In this document: piece by piece, positions 35,219-43,575 of the stretch
Layout: the number at the start of each line of letters is the position of its first letter
How positions within the stretch are numbered: position 1 is the stretch's first letter
Assembly (NCBI GenBank): GCA_036395115.1
Contig: DASWDU010000037.1
Span: forward strand, 50,335 to 114,334
DNA: 64,000 nt
Reading direction: 5' to 3'
From: Thermoplasmata archaeon
GTDB lineage: Archaea > Thermoplasmatota > Thermoplasmata > RBG-16-68-12
Notes under the pieces: model-generated
What the model was told of the DNA's origin: nothing
The model's input: only the letters and a program-made list of their open reading frames with translations
Databases searched by the model: none
Program-made: the position numbers and the translations under genes

Positions 35219-36069
35219 GTTCCATGGATAGATCGAATGCGTGGCACGAGCAGGAGCGGGCGTTCAGCTGGGTCAGGCGGAACGATCGCGAGGGGAAGCC
35301 GCGGACGCGCGGGCTGACGGAAATCCGGGGCCCGTACTACACCGTCATGGGAGCGAAATACCTCGAAGACGTCCTGTCCACCGCCGGGGACTACGTCGAC
35401 TCGCTGAAGTTCGCTGCGGGCTCTTTCTCCGTCATCCCGAAGAAGGCCTTGACGGAAATCCTCGACCTCTGCCACTCGTACGACGTGATGGTGTCCACGG
35501 GCGGGTGGATCGAGTACGTCCTGACGCAGGGCAAGGAGGCCGTGGACCGGTACATCGAGGAAGTCAAGTCGCTCGGATTCGACATCCTGGAGATCTCGGC
35601 GGGATTCATCAGCATCCCGATCGACGACTGGCTGGCCCTCGTCGAGCGCGTGAAGCAGGAGGGCCTGAAGCCCAAGCCGGAGGTCGGGATCCAGTGGGGC
35701 GCCGGTGGGGCGACGAGCGCGGCCGAACTCGAGGCGGAAGGCGTCCGGGACCCCGGCCGCGCGATCGCCGCCGCGAAGCGGTTCCTGAACGCGGGCGCAT
35801 ACCTCATCATGATCGAGTCGGAGGGAATCACGGAGAACGTGAAGAGCTGGCGAACGGACGTCGTCTCCCAGGTCATCGAGGCCCTCGGGACGGACAAGGT
35901 CATGTTCGAGGCCGCCGACCCCGAGGTGTTCACGTGGTACGTGAAGAACTATGGCGCCGACGTCAACCTGTTCGTGGATCACAGCCAGATCGTCCAGCTC
36001 GAGATCGTCCGTCGCGGAATCTGGGGGACGTCGAGTGTCTGGGGACGCATCTTGACGTACAAGCCCTGA
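35215..36069 (+). CDS. ComA-like phosphosulfolactate synthase family
   Basis: 284 residues, PF02679-type TIM barrel: LTEIRGPYYTVMGAKYLEDV, VDSLKFAAGSFSVIPKKALTEIL, VMVSTGGWIEYVL, FDILEISAGFISIPIDDW and KPEVGIQWGAGG. In methanogens ComA adds sulfite to phosphoenolpyruvate in coenzyme M synthesis. Members outside methanogens have uncertain roles, and neither ComB nor ComC is nearby. Translationally coupled to the PrpD-like gene (ATGA), which suggests a shared small-molecule pathway. Confidence 0.85.
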   Translation: MSSMDRSNAWHEQERAFSWVRRNDREGKPRTRGLTEIRGPYYTVMGAKYLEDVLSTAGDYVDSLKFAAGSFSVIPKKALTEILDLCHSYDVMVSTGGWIEYVLTQGKEAVDRYIEEVKSLGFDILEISAGFISIPIDDWLALVERVKQEGLKPKPEVGIQWGAGGATSAAELEAEGVRDPGRAIAAAKRFLNAGAYLIMIESEGITENVKSWRTDVVSQVIEALGTDKVMFEAADPEVFTWYVKNYGADVNLFVDHSQIVQLEIVRRGIWGTSSVWGRILTYKP

Positions 36070-36150
36070 GCCTCTGAGGCCCCTATACCGCCGCGACAAT
36101 CTGAGCCCCACGGAATGAGGGAAAAATACGTATTGGCGGCGAAGTACAGA

Positions 36151-36160
36151 TAGTATATAT
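36151..36160 (+). promoter_or_regulatory. TATA box for cupredoxin gene
   Basis: TAGTATATAT lies about 53 bases before ATG 36209; transcription would begin near 36182, leaving a 25-30 base leader. This is one of the clearest archaeal promoters in the window. Confidence 0.6.
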
Positions 36161-36208
36161 CGCGCCCTCAAGAGCCCCTCCCTCTCCTCCCCCGGCCGAG
36201 GCAACGTC

Positions 36209-36661
36209 ATGGCGGGACTTCCGGAACGCAATTCCCTCTCTGTGCGCAGGACATTAGTGATCGCAATCGTCGTGGCCGCGCTGGTGGGAGCTGCGGCGGG
36301 ATACACGGCTGGCTACCTTTCGCGAGCGCGGCAGCCGACGCAGGCCCGAGAGTTTTGGGTCTTCACGGTCGTGCTACCGTTCAACGATAGCACGCCAGGG
36401 TTCCCTTCCCACGACTACTTCGCGCCGGATCGGATTACGGTCAATTTGGGTGACTCGGTGACCATCCATTTCTTCAACACGGAGGAAGAGCCGGAGGACC
36501 ACACGTTCACGATGGACGCACCGTATGCGATGAACCACGTGCTGCCGTACGGCAACACCACGACGTTCTCCTTCGTGGCGAACACGCCCGGAATCTTCGC
36601 GTACCGCTGCACGTACCACCCTCCGACGATGACGGGCTGGCTGGTCGTCTTGGAGGACTAG
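36209..36661 (+). CDS. Membrane-anchored cupredoxin
   Basis: 150 residues. An N-terminal membrane helix (about 15-37, LVIAIVVAALVGAAAGYTAGY) anchors a single cupredoxin domain outside the cell. Copper ligands are visible: His in EEPEDHTFTM, Cys and His in YRCTYHPPTM, and Met in TMTGW. The RCTYHxxxM loop is that of a type I blue copper site. It should carry electrons or hold copper; no terminal oxidase is adjacent. It is the second cupredoxin in the window, with a simpler architecture than the one at 398-1648. Confidence 0.85.
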   Translation: MAGLPERNSLSVRRTLVIAIVVAALVGAAAGYTAGYLSRARQPTQAREFWVFTVVLPFNDSTPGFPSHDYFAPDRITVNLGDSVTIHFFNTEEEPEDHTFTMDAPYAMNHVLPYGNTTTFSFVANTPGIFAYRCTYHPPTMTGWLVVLED

Positions 36662-36815
36662 GCCGCCGCCGAGAGGAAGCGGGAGTGCGTTCTCCGTTCC
36701 CCATGAGCGTCTCTGGACACCCGCAACGCGATGGTAGCGACCGTGGAACCTGAGGGGAGCCTCGGGCGGCGGTCCCCTGCGACGGCGGGCCTCGACGTAC
36801 GTATTGGGGTTGCCG

Positions 36816-36845
36816 TCCATATTCTACGTACAAGGAGTATATGGA
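36816..36845. promoter_or_regulatory. Inverted repeat TCCATAT-N16-ATATGGA before FrhB-like gene
   Basis: Seven-base arms (36816-36822 and 36839-36845) flank CTACGTACAAGGAG-type spacer, 33-62 bases upstream of ATG 36878, overlapping a GTATATGG TATA-like element. A regulator bound here would block that promoter. Function is inferred from position. Confidence 0.35.
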
Positions 36846-36877
36846 CGCGGTGATCCCTCGACGCGAAGAGGGATCCC

Positions 36878-37951
36878 ATGGCATCAGAGCACGACTCCCC
36901 TGTCATGCCGACGTGTGTGAACTGCGGCGGAGCGCTCGAACGCATTGAGGAGAATACGATCGACATCGCGGGGGAGGATGTGACGTTCTACGCTGATCGG
37001 TGCACGTCCTGCCTGAACGAGTTCATGAACGCACCCGAGATCCTCCGACCGGACGAGGAACTCATCTCGACATTCGGGTCGACCGCGGGCCCGCTCGGTT
37101 CGTATCGCAGGATCATGACCTTGGCGAGTCGGGACCGGGACTTTCGCCTCTTCGCGGGCCCGAAGGCCGCCGCCGCCATCCTCGCACACCTCCTGGAGAA
37201 AGACCTCGCGGACGTCGTCCTACTCGCACACCAGGGAGTCACCGAAGAGCCGGTCGTCGCGTTCACGAAGGCCGACCTGTATCGAGCCGGCGATATTCGG
37301 ATGGGGCCCGGCCGTGCGGTCTTCACGGGTAGCGGATTGCGGGCAAACCTCCTGACCCTCGCCCAGCTCAAGCGATTTGCCGAGACCGACCATGGACTGA
37401 ACCCCCGCATCGCCGTGATGGGCCGCCCCTGCCAGAACTACACGGTCCGGAAACTTCGGTGGGACCGATTCATGCCGGGCTACGAACTCGCCTTCGCCCT
37501 CGGCACCTATTGTTACGGAAACTTCGCGCCGGCGGGCGCGGGGAACCGCCGACTTCGCGAGCTGCTCGGTTTCGACCCGTCGGAAATCCGGCAGGTCGAG
37601 TTCGTCGGCGAGGAGTTGCGGTTCACTTCGGAAGGGGGCGTCTCGTGCCGGGTGGGCCAGGATTCGGTCGCGGGCCTCGTGAACCCGAATTGCCTCCAGT
37701 GCTATGACTTCTCCGCAAGCTTCAGCGACCTAAGCGTCGGCCGCGTGGGCCCGGACGAGATGTTCGAGACCGCGGTCGTTAGGACGGATCGCGGCGAGCG
37801 AATCGTGGACCAGGCGATCCGGGATGGCGTCCTAATGACGTCCGCGGAAGTCTATGGCCAGCCGGACCTCTTGGTCGACGAGAGGCGGGCGGAGCTCTTC
37901 CTCGAGGCGATGGTCGACATCAAGAAGCAACTCACCCGGAACCTCCGCTAG
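36878..37951 (+). CDS. Zinc-finger plus FrhB/FdhB-type F420 or flavin oxidoreductase subunit
   Basis: 357 residues. Residues 13-45 contain CVNCG and CTSC pairs (Cys13, 16, 42, 45) with spacing like a YgiT-type zinc finger. The rest (about 80-350) is like the F420 hydrogenase/dehydrogenase beta subunit: LEKDLADVVLLAH in the FrhB N-domain, GRPCQNYTVRKL, GTYCYGNFAP, and the C-terminal NPNCLQCYDFSASFSDLSVG with iron-sulfur-type cysteines. Such subunits bind FAD and an iron-sulfur cluster and move electrons to F420 or other acceptors. No partner subunit is adjacent. The electron acceptor cannot be named. Confidence 0.78.
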   Translation: MASEHDSPVMPTCVNCGGALERIEENTIDIAGEDVTFYADRCTSCLNEFMNAPEILRPDEELISTFGSTAGPLGSYRRIMTLASRDRDFRLFAGPKAAAAILAHLLEKDLADVVLLAHQGVTEEPVVAFTKADLYRAGDIRMGPGRAVFTGSGLRANLLTLAQLKRFAETDHGLNPRIAVMGRPCQNYTVRKLRWDRFMPGYELAFALGTYCYGNFAPAGAGNRRLRELLGFDPSEIRQVEFVGEELRFTSEGGVSCRVGQDSVAGLVNPNCLQCYDFSASFSDLSVGRVGPDEMFETAVVRTDRGERIVDQAIRDGVLMTSAEVYGQPDLLVDERRAELFLEAMVDIKKQLTRNLR

Positions 37952-38011
37952 CGCGTGTCCTAGCGTTACGGTCGACCATCCATACTCCCGGCATCGTTGG
38001 TTACGGAAGCC

Positions 38012-38377
38012 TCAAGGTCGGGCGGAGGCTCTGGAGAGATCCTGGCGGATTCGCAGGTATTCTTCCCGGTTCAATTCCCCGCGGGCATAGCGCTGGTCGA
38101 GCACGTCCAGCGGCCCCAAGGCAGGAGGCCCATAGATCGGGTACGCGGCCAGAGCTGCTGGCTCCCGCAGACCGACGAAAGCCACGAAAAGGATCACGAT
38201 CAGGATCACGAAGGGGACGCCCATCATCAGGAGAGCCCACCCCCATCCGCCACCGCCCATCATCCCGTAGTATCCGCTCGACGGCATGCTCAGAGCTGCC
38301 AAGATTGCCAGGAGACCGATCCCAAGAACGACCGCGAGTACGACCCAGAGCCAGCGCTCCGAGGTTCTCGTTTCCAT
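38012..38377 (-). CDS. Membrane protein with SHOCT-like tail
   Basis: About 121 residues from ATG 38377 (ATG 38416 is upstream). Two membrane helices (about 9-30 and 45-70) enclose a GYYGMMGGGGWGWAL glycine/methionine loop. The C-terminus PLDVLDQRYARGELNREEYLRIRQDL is a SHOCT motif, a short domain usually at protein ends and thought to oligomerise. Function unknown. The 234 bases upstream to 38611 hold no supported gene. Confidence 0.75.
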   Translation of the reverse strand: METRTSERWLWVVLAVVLGIGLLAILAALSMPSSGYYGMMGGGGWGWALLMMGVPFVILIVILFVAFVGLREPAALAAYPIYGPPALGPLDVLDQRYARGELNREEYLRIRQDLSRASARP

Positions 38378-38511
38378 CAGCTCACCGGCACAGGATGGCG
38401 CGGAGCCCCTTTTCAAAGTGCTGTAATTGCTTAATCATCCCGCCTTCCGGTCCCTATCAACGACTCTCCATTGCGTCCACTCGGTGCTAGTGCCGATCGA
38501 CTGGGAGGAAA

Positions 38512-38521
38512 ATACATGTAT
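38512..38521. promoter_or_regulatory. ATACATGTAT palindrome
   Basis: A ten-base palindrome in the space between the SHOCT protein gene and the FabG-like pseudogene, within AATACATGTATATT. It may be part of a promoter or operator; no clear gene starts on either strand at the right distance, so this is weak. Confidence 0.25.
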
Positions 38522-38611
38522 ATTCCTTTGCGAGACCGCAGGACGCTCCAAATGGCCGGCTCATTCGGTGGGGTTTCAGTCCCCTCGACTTATCCAGACC
38601 ATGGGATGTTC

Positions 38612-39380
38612 CTATCCGGCCAACCAGCCTCCGTCGACATGGAAGGTTGCGCCGGTGCAGTAGTCTGCCTCGTCGGAGGCAAGGAAGACGGTGAGCGCTG
38701 CCACATCCTCGGGCCGGCCGATGCGGCCTTTGGGGATGCGTGCCAGGAGGGCCGCTTGGGCGCGTGCGTCGGCAGTTAAGTCCTTCGTCATGTCCGTGCC
38801 GATGATTCCGGGCGCGATCGCATTCACGCTGATGCGATGCGGGCCCAACTCCAGGGCCATGACCTCCGTCATCGCGTTGACGCCGCCTTTCGAGGCGCAG
38901 TAGTGCGCAATGTTCGGATAGCCGATCCCGACTTGTCCGGAGGCGATTGACGCAAGGTTGAGGATCCTTCCTCCCTTTCCACGGCGCGCCATTCCGCGAG
39001 CCACGGCCTGCGCGACGAGGAACTGGCCCTTCAGATTGATGTCGATCACCCGATCCCAGTTCGCCTCAGACATCGTTAAGAAGGGTTCGAAGAGCAGGAT
39101 GCCCGCGTTGTTTACGAGGATGTCGATTCCCCCCCCAATTCCAGTTCGACGCGAGCGACCATGGCGTCTACGTCATCTTTCCTACTCACGTCACCTCGTA
39201 CGGCGATCGATCGCTGACCCAGCTTGCGGATCATCATGACGACCGCCTCCGCCTTATCAGGTTCGCTGACGAGTTCACCGCGACATCGGCGCCCCCCTCG
39301 GCAAGGGCCCAGGCGATTGCCTTCCCGATGCCGCGGCCTGCACCCGTGACGAGGGCAACCTTTTCTCGGAGATCGAACAT
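38612..39380 (-). pseudogene. Frameshifted FabG-like short-chain dehydrogenase
   Basis: From ATG 39380 the frame begins [20 protein letters not shown], a classical SDR NAD(P)-binding start. It leaves frame after GADVAVNS, where one base appears to be missing; the expected continuation ([24 protein letters not shown]) is in another frame. A second shift occurs at a run of eight G (minus strand) before IDILVNNAGIL. The rest, 38612-39073, is intact and carries the catalytic YCASK and GGWLAG end. Either a pseudogene or two sequencing errors, one at a homopolymer. Confidence 0.8.
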
Positions 39381-39551
39381 GGTTTCATCCTGAGGAATGC
39401 GAAGGCCTCCGCCCTCAAGGGCCTTGCCACCGTGGCTGAATATACAGGTACGTTCGTCGCCTGAGAAAGGCTGAGATACGCGGCGACCGAAGGTCTAATT
39501 ATCCAAGGGATGGTCATGGTTGCAACAGAGTATCCGCTCGGGGGGACCGAA

Positions 39552-40625
39552 ATGGAGAGCAGGAAAATCCAGAAGGTAGGCGCATCGACACTCACAATTT
39601 CGCTTCCAAAAACCTGGGTGACCCAACGGAAGCTGAAACGAGGCGATCCGGTGTTCCTCGTTGAGGAGGGCGAGGCGCTCAAGATCCTGCCGAGCCAAGA
39701 GGCGGCGGCCCGGAAGCGGTCGATGACGGAATTCGTCGTGGACGCGGACCTTTGCGACGAACCGGGGATGCTCGAACGGGTCATCGTCGGCAACTACGTG
39801 CTCGGACGGGAGAAAATCACCGTCCGCTCGGCACAGCGGCTGCGGAGCGAGCACCTCGACGAAATTCGGAGGGCAATGCGCCGGTTGATGGGGATCGGCA
39901 TCCTCGATGAAGCGCCTTCGCGGGTGGTTCTCCACTGCTCGATTGATCCGACGAATTATCCCGTCGATGCTCTGATCAAGAGACTCTACAACCTCGGCGC
40001 CACAATGCTCTCGGAATCTCTCCAAGCCCTTGAGACCGCCGATGCGTCTCTCGCCGAAGATGCGATGAAGCGGGAGGACGACGCGGACATGATGTACTGG
40101 CTGATCCTCCGCCTGCTGCTATCGGCCCAGGTCGACGACACGCTCGTAGAGCGCCTGGGACTCCGGACTCGCCTGGAGATCGCAGGATACCGCGCGATCG
40201 CTCGCGACCTGGAGATCGCCGCGGACCACGCGCACGAAATCGCGACGCACGTGCGTGGGGTTCTGCGGGACGAGGTCGACATTCCGGATTCGATTGTTGG
40301 CGCGTTCGCGACCCTTGCAGATCTCATCGCGCACACGTTCGCCCTCGCGCTCGGCGCACTCTTGTCCCGCGATCTCAAGCAGGCCAATGCCGCGTTGAGC
40401 CTCTCGAATGACCTCGAGAAACGGGAGCAGGAGGTCGTCAAAAGCCTCCTCCGAGAATCCCGGGGGCAGCGGTCGAAGGAGCCGTCGTTCCTCCTCCCAG
40501 TCAGCGGAATCCTCCGAGGCATGGCGCAGATCGGGAGCTACGGGCGATCCATCGCGCTCATCGCATACAATCGGTATCTCGAGAAGCCTTCGAACCTGTG
40601 CCGTCCCGCATCGACCAAAGATTAG
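39552..40625 (+). CDS. PhoU-like protein with AbrB-type N-terminal domain
   Basis: 357 residues. The N-terminal SpoVT/AbrB-like segment is RKIQKVGASTLTISLPKTWV, with a second strand GDPVFLVEEGEALKILP. The rest is helical PhoU, two repeats with the conserved EREDDADMMY-type block (here MKREDDADMMYWLI) and DLEIAADHAHEIATHV. Archaeal PhoU proteins with this fusion are thought to regulate phosphate uptake and signalling. GGGGGG sits a few bases before ATG 39552, favouring it over ATG 39510. No pst transport genes are nearby. Confidence 0.88.
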   Translation: MESRKIQKVGASTLTISLPKTWVTQRKLKRGDPVFLVEEGEALKILPSQEAAARKRSMTEFVVDADLCDEPGMLERVIVGNYVLGREKITVRSAQRLRSEHLDEIRRAMRRLMGIGILDEAPSRVVLHCSIDPTNYPVDALIKRLYNLGATMLSESLQALETADASLAEDAMKREDDADMMYWLILRLLLSAQVDDTLVERLGLRTRLEIAGYRAIARDLEIAADHAHEIATHVRGVLRDEVDIPDSIVGAFATLADLIAHTFALALGALLSRDLKQANAALSLSNDLEKREQEVVKSLLRESRGQRSKEPSFLLPVSGILRGMAQIGSYGRSIALIAYNRYLEKPSNLCRPASTKD

Positions 40626-40698
40626 TGGCCGCGTTCGCGCCCAGGACGCTCGAAGTAAATACGAAATCATTATGCAATAGCCGATTCTTGAGGCCTCC

Positions 40699-41313
40699 AT
40701 GGAGCCGAATCGGAGCCGTTGGGCGGGTCGCTTCATCGGGGCGGCCATCATCCAAGGTGCCATCGCGTTCGCCATCTTGGGCGTCTTGATCGGAATCAGC
40801 GCGCTGCAAATGAATCCGAGTCCCGGACGAATCGTCGCGGGAGGGGACACCTGCTCCGTCACGATCACCAACCAGACGGCAGGGACGGGCACGGCGACGT
40901 GCTCGAGCGCGGGGATGTGGTTCGTGGTCGGGATGATCGGCTACGGTCTCGTCGGCGTGTTGGGGGTCGCGATGAGCGCGCTGTTCTATCAGCACCTCGA
41001 GGTCACCGTTGGCGCGGTATACACCGGGTGGCGGAACTTCGTGGCCTGGCTTCACCTGATCCTCGGTGGCGTTGGCGCGAGCGCGGGGACTCTCCTCATG
41101 GCCTACGGGGGGTACATGGGAGGCGCGGCGTTGCTGCCCGTTTCCTCGGGGGGCCTCGGCAAGAACGCCTTCTACGTCCATACGAACATCCTGAACCCGC
41201 TCGCGCCGTACATCACCGCCCTCCTCGGCATCGCCCTCTTCGGGTTCTTCCTGGGAGGAGTCGGGTACGTCACCGTGTGGTGGTCCGCCCGGAAGAAGAC
41301 AGCATCGGCCTGA
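40699..41313 (+). CDS. Four-helix membrane protein, unknown
   Basis: 204 residues with membrane helices at about 11-35, 74-96, 111-135 and 170-196. The loop after helix 1 contains two cysteines (DTCSVTITNQTAGTGTATCSS) and is extracellular if the N-terminus is inside. Not recognised. AATCATTATG at 40665-40674 is about 26 bases before the ATG, so the message is probably leaderless. Confidence 0.65.
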   Translation: MEPNRSRWAGRFIGAAIIQGAIAFAILGVLIGISALQMNPSPGRIVAGGDTCSVTITNQTAGTGTATCSSAGMWFVVGMIGYGLVGVLGVAMSALFYQHLEVTVGAVYTGWRNFVAWLHLILGGVGASAGTLLMAYGGYMGGAALLPVSSGGLGKNAFYVHTNILNPLAPYITALLGIALFGFFLGGVGYVTVWWSARKKTASA

Positions 41314-41382
41314 GCTAGGACGAACACGGCGTCGAGGAGGCCGACGCGGGGCTTCCCGCGCCGGTTGTCTTCGTCGGCTGGA

Positions 41383-42858
41383 TCAGGCGTCCATGTACCG
41401 GTAGAACTCGTACGGCGAAGGCCGGAGCGAGGTCTGCAGGTGCTCGTCGAGTTTCAGCTCCTCGTACTTCTCGAGGAGGTCCTGCGGGAAGACGGTCTTC
41501 AGGAACATGTAGTCCGTCTGCAGGTGCTCGATCGACTCCTTCAGGGAGCCGGGGAGCTCGCGGACGCCGTATTCTTTGCGCTTGCTCGCGCTCAGGTGGT
41601 ACAGGTCCTGGTCCACCGGGTCGCCCGGGTCGAGCTTCCGCTTGACGCCGTCCAGGCCGGCGCACAGCATCGCGGCGAACGACAGATAGGGGTTGCACGC
41701 CGGATCCGGCGTGCGGTATTCGATCCGCTTCGCGGCCTCGATCCCCTGGTAGTACATCGGGATCCGGATGTTCGCGCTCCGGTTCCGCTTCGACCAGGCG
41801 ATGAACACGGGCGCCTCGTAGCCCGGCACGAGCCGGCGGTAGGAGTTCGTCGTCGGGTTCGTGAACGCGCACAGGCTGCGGGCGTGGTCCATCAACCCGC
41901 CAATGTAGTACCGGCAGGTCTGGCTGATCTCCGCATACTCGTCCTTCGGATCGAACATCATGTTCTTGCCTTTCGTCCAGAGGCTCTGGTGGACGTGCAT
42001 CCCGCTCGCGTTGTCGCCGAAGATCGGCTTCGGCATGAACGTGGCCAACATCCCCATCTTGTGGGCGACCATCTTCATGACGTACCGATACGTGACGACG
42101 TTGTCCGCCATCGGGACGAGTTCGTCGTACCGCATATCGATCTCGCACTGCCCCGCGGTCGCGACCTCGTGGTGATGCGCATCGAGGGTGAGGCCGAACG
42201 AGTCGATCAGGACGCGGCACGCCTCGTTCCGGAAGTCTTGGAGCGTGTCGACGGGCGGCGCGGGGTAGTAACCTTCCTTGAATCGGATCGGGAAGTTCTT
42301 GCCGCCGGTATCGCTCCACGGGGCTTCGCGAGACACGATCTCGTACCCGGCCCCCGACCACGGGTTCCGGACGGCGTCCGGGGTTGGCAGCATCCGAATT
42401 CCGTCGAACACGAAGAACTCGATCTCCGGCCCCCAGTACGTCGTGTCGTACCCTTGGTCCGCGGCGAACTGAGCGGCCCGCTGCGCCATGTAGCGCGAGT
42501 CGCGCGTGAAGCGCTCGTGGGAACCGCCCTCGTACACATCGACGAGGAAACGGGCCGTCTTGTGCGGCCCTTCGTACCATGGCAAGACCGCAAACGTCGA
42601 TGGGTCGGGGTTCATCACCATGTCGGACTCGTGAATCTCCTTGAACCCTTTGATCGAGGAGCCATCCAGCTTGCCGACGCCCCGCTTGAACTCCTCTGCC
42701 CCCAATGAAGTGGACGGGATCGTGATGTGCTGGAGCGCACCGAGCACGTCCACGAACTGAAGGTCGACCCACCGGATGCGGTCGGTCTCGATCTGTTTCA
42801 ACACCGATGCCACGGTCATCCTCTTCGACTTCGCCGGAGTGCTCGAAGAAATCGCCAT
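41383..42858 (-). CDS. glnA: Glutamine synthetase type I
   Basis: 491 residues (ATG 42858; the in-frame TTG at 42882 is less likely). It makes glutamine from glutamate, ammonia and ATP. Blocks seen: RWVDLQFVDVLGALQHITIP, the catalytic EIEFFVFDG, KPIFGDNASGMHVHQSLW (ATP/ammonia region), NRSANIRIP and the C-terminal region. The bacterial adenylylation region is partly kept (DQDLYHL), with Gln where Lys/Arg is usual, so control by adenylylation is unlikely. It is divergent from an Lrp/AsnC gene, with the shared region holding paired TATA-like elements. Confidence 0.96.
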   Translation of the reverse strand: MAISSSTPAKSKRMTVASVLKQIETDRIRWVDLQFVDVLGALQHITIPSTSLGAEEFKRGVGKLDGSSIKGFKEIHESDMVMNPDPSTFAVLPWYEGPHKTARFLVDVYEGGSHERFTRDSRYMAQRAAQFAADQGYDTTYWGPEIEFFVFDGIRMLPTPDAVRNPWSGAGYEIVSREAPWSDTGGKNFPIRFKEGYYPAPPVDTLQDFRNEACRVLIDSFGLTLDAHHHEVATAGQCEIDMRYDELVPMADNVVTYRYVMKMVAHKMGMLATFMPKPIFGDNASGMHVHQSLWTKGKNMMFDPKDEYAEISQTCRYYIGGLMDHARSLCAFTNPTTNSYRRLVPGYEAPVFIAWSKRNRSANIRIPMYYQGIEAAKRIEYRTPDPACNPYLSFAAMLCAGLDGVKRKLDPGDPVDQDLYHLSASKRKEYGVRELPGSLKESIEHLQTDYMFLKTVFPQDLLEKYEELKLDEHLQTSLRPSPYEFYRYMDA

Positions 42859-42907
42859 GCCCTTCCCACCTGGACGGCCCAATGTCCGTCGGTTCGGGGA
42901 GAAATAT

Positions 42908-42929
42908 GGACATATATAAACTGTTGTCC
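42908..42929. promoter_or_regulatory. GGACA-N12-TGTCC inverted repeat around TATATAAA
   Basis: A 5-base inverted repeat encloses TATATAAA (42913-42920) in the 187-base region between glnA and the Lrp-type gene. The TATA box could serve glnA (leader about 30 bases) or the Lrp gene. A repressor site overlapping the promoter is a likely reading, and the Lrp-type protein is the obvious candidate binder. Confidence 0.5.
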
Positions 42930-43045
42930 TCGGAAATCGTACATATGACCGGAACCCTCATATTCTCTGAGACATTGTTTGGAATGCCCCGCGGGCGTGG
43001 CGTCGAGTTCGAGCATTCGACCGACGGCCGCACGGAGGAACGACC

Positions 43046-43504
43046 ATGGCATCCTCGGACGGACTCGACGATCTCGACGTTCGGATCGTGCGCCTCCTGA
43101 ACGCCGACGCCCGGAAGTCGTTCCGGGACATCTCGAAGGAAGTCGATGCGAGCATCAGCACGGTCTCGAACCGGATTCGGAGGCTCGAGGAGGGCGGCGT
43201 CATCTCCGGCTACGTGCCGCTCCTCAACGAATCGAAGCTCGGCTTCGACGTCCTCGCGGTCGTCGGGGTGAAGATCCACAAGGGCAGACTCCTCGAGGTC
43301 CAGCGCCGCATCGCGAAGGACGAGCGCGTCACCCACGTCTACGACGTCACGGGCGAGTGGGACTCGATCGTCGTGGTGCGGCTGCGGACGACGCGCGAGC
43401 TCGACGCCTTCATCAAGCGCCTCGGCTCGATGGAATACGTCGAGAATACGTATACGCAGGTCGTGCTGAACGTCGTCAAGGAGGAGCGCCGCGTTCTCCT
43501 GTGA
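43046..43504 (+). CDS. Lrp/AsnC family transcriptional regulator
   Basis: 152 residues. Winged helix at the N-terminus (LDVRIVRLLNADARKSFRDIS, ISTVSNRIRRLEEGGVISGY), then an RAM ligand-binding domain (FDVLAVVGVKIHKGRLLEVQ, VTHVYDVTGEWDSIVVVRLRT). These regulators respond to amino acids and act on nitrogen or amino acid genes. Placement divergent from glnA suggests it controls glutamine synthetase, possibly with glutamine as ligand. Ligand unproven. Confidence 0.92.
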   Translation: MASSDGLDDLDVRIVRLLNADARKSFRDISKEVDASISTVSNRIRRLEEGGVISGYVPLLNESKLGFDVLAVVGVKIHKGRLLEVQRRIAKDERVTHVYDVTGEWDSIVVVRLRTTRELDAFIKRLGSMEYVENTYTQVVLNVVKEERRVLL

Positions 43505-43575
43505 ATTCCCGCGGGGTGCCTACACAACGTTTATGGGCGTAGGTCCGGATATCGCGGGGGGGAGAGTGGAGGGCG

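Noticed and set aside
41315..43336. A 673-codon minus-strand frame over glnA and its upstream region
   Set aside because: It runs out of frame with glnA and through the promoter region; low-complexity composition.
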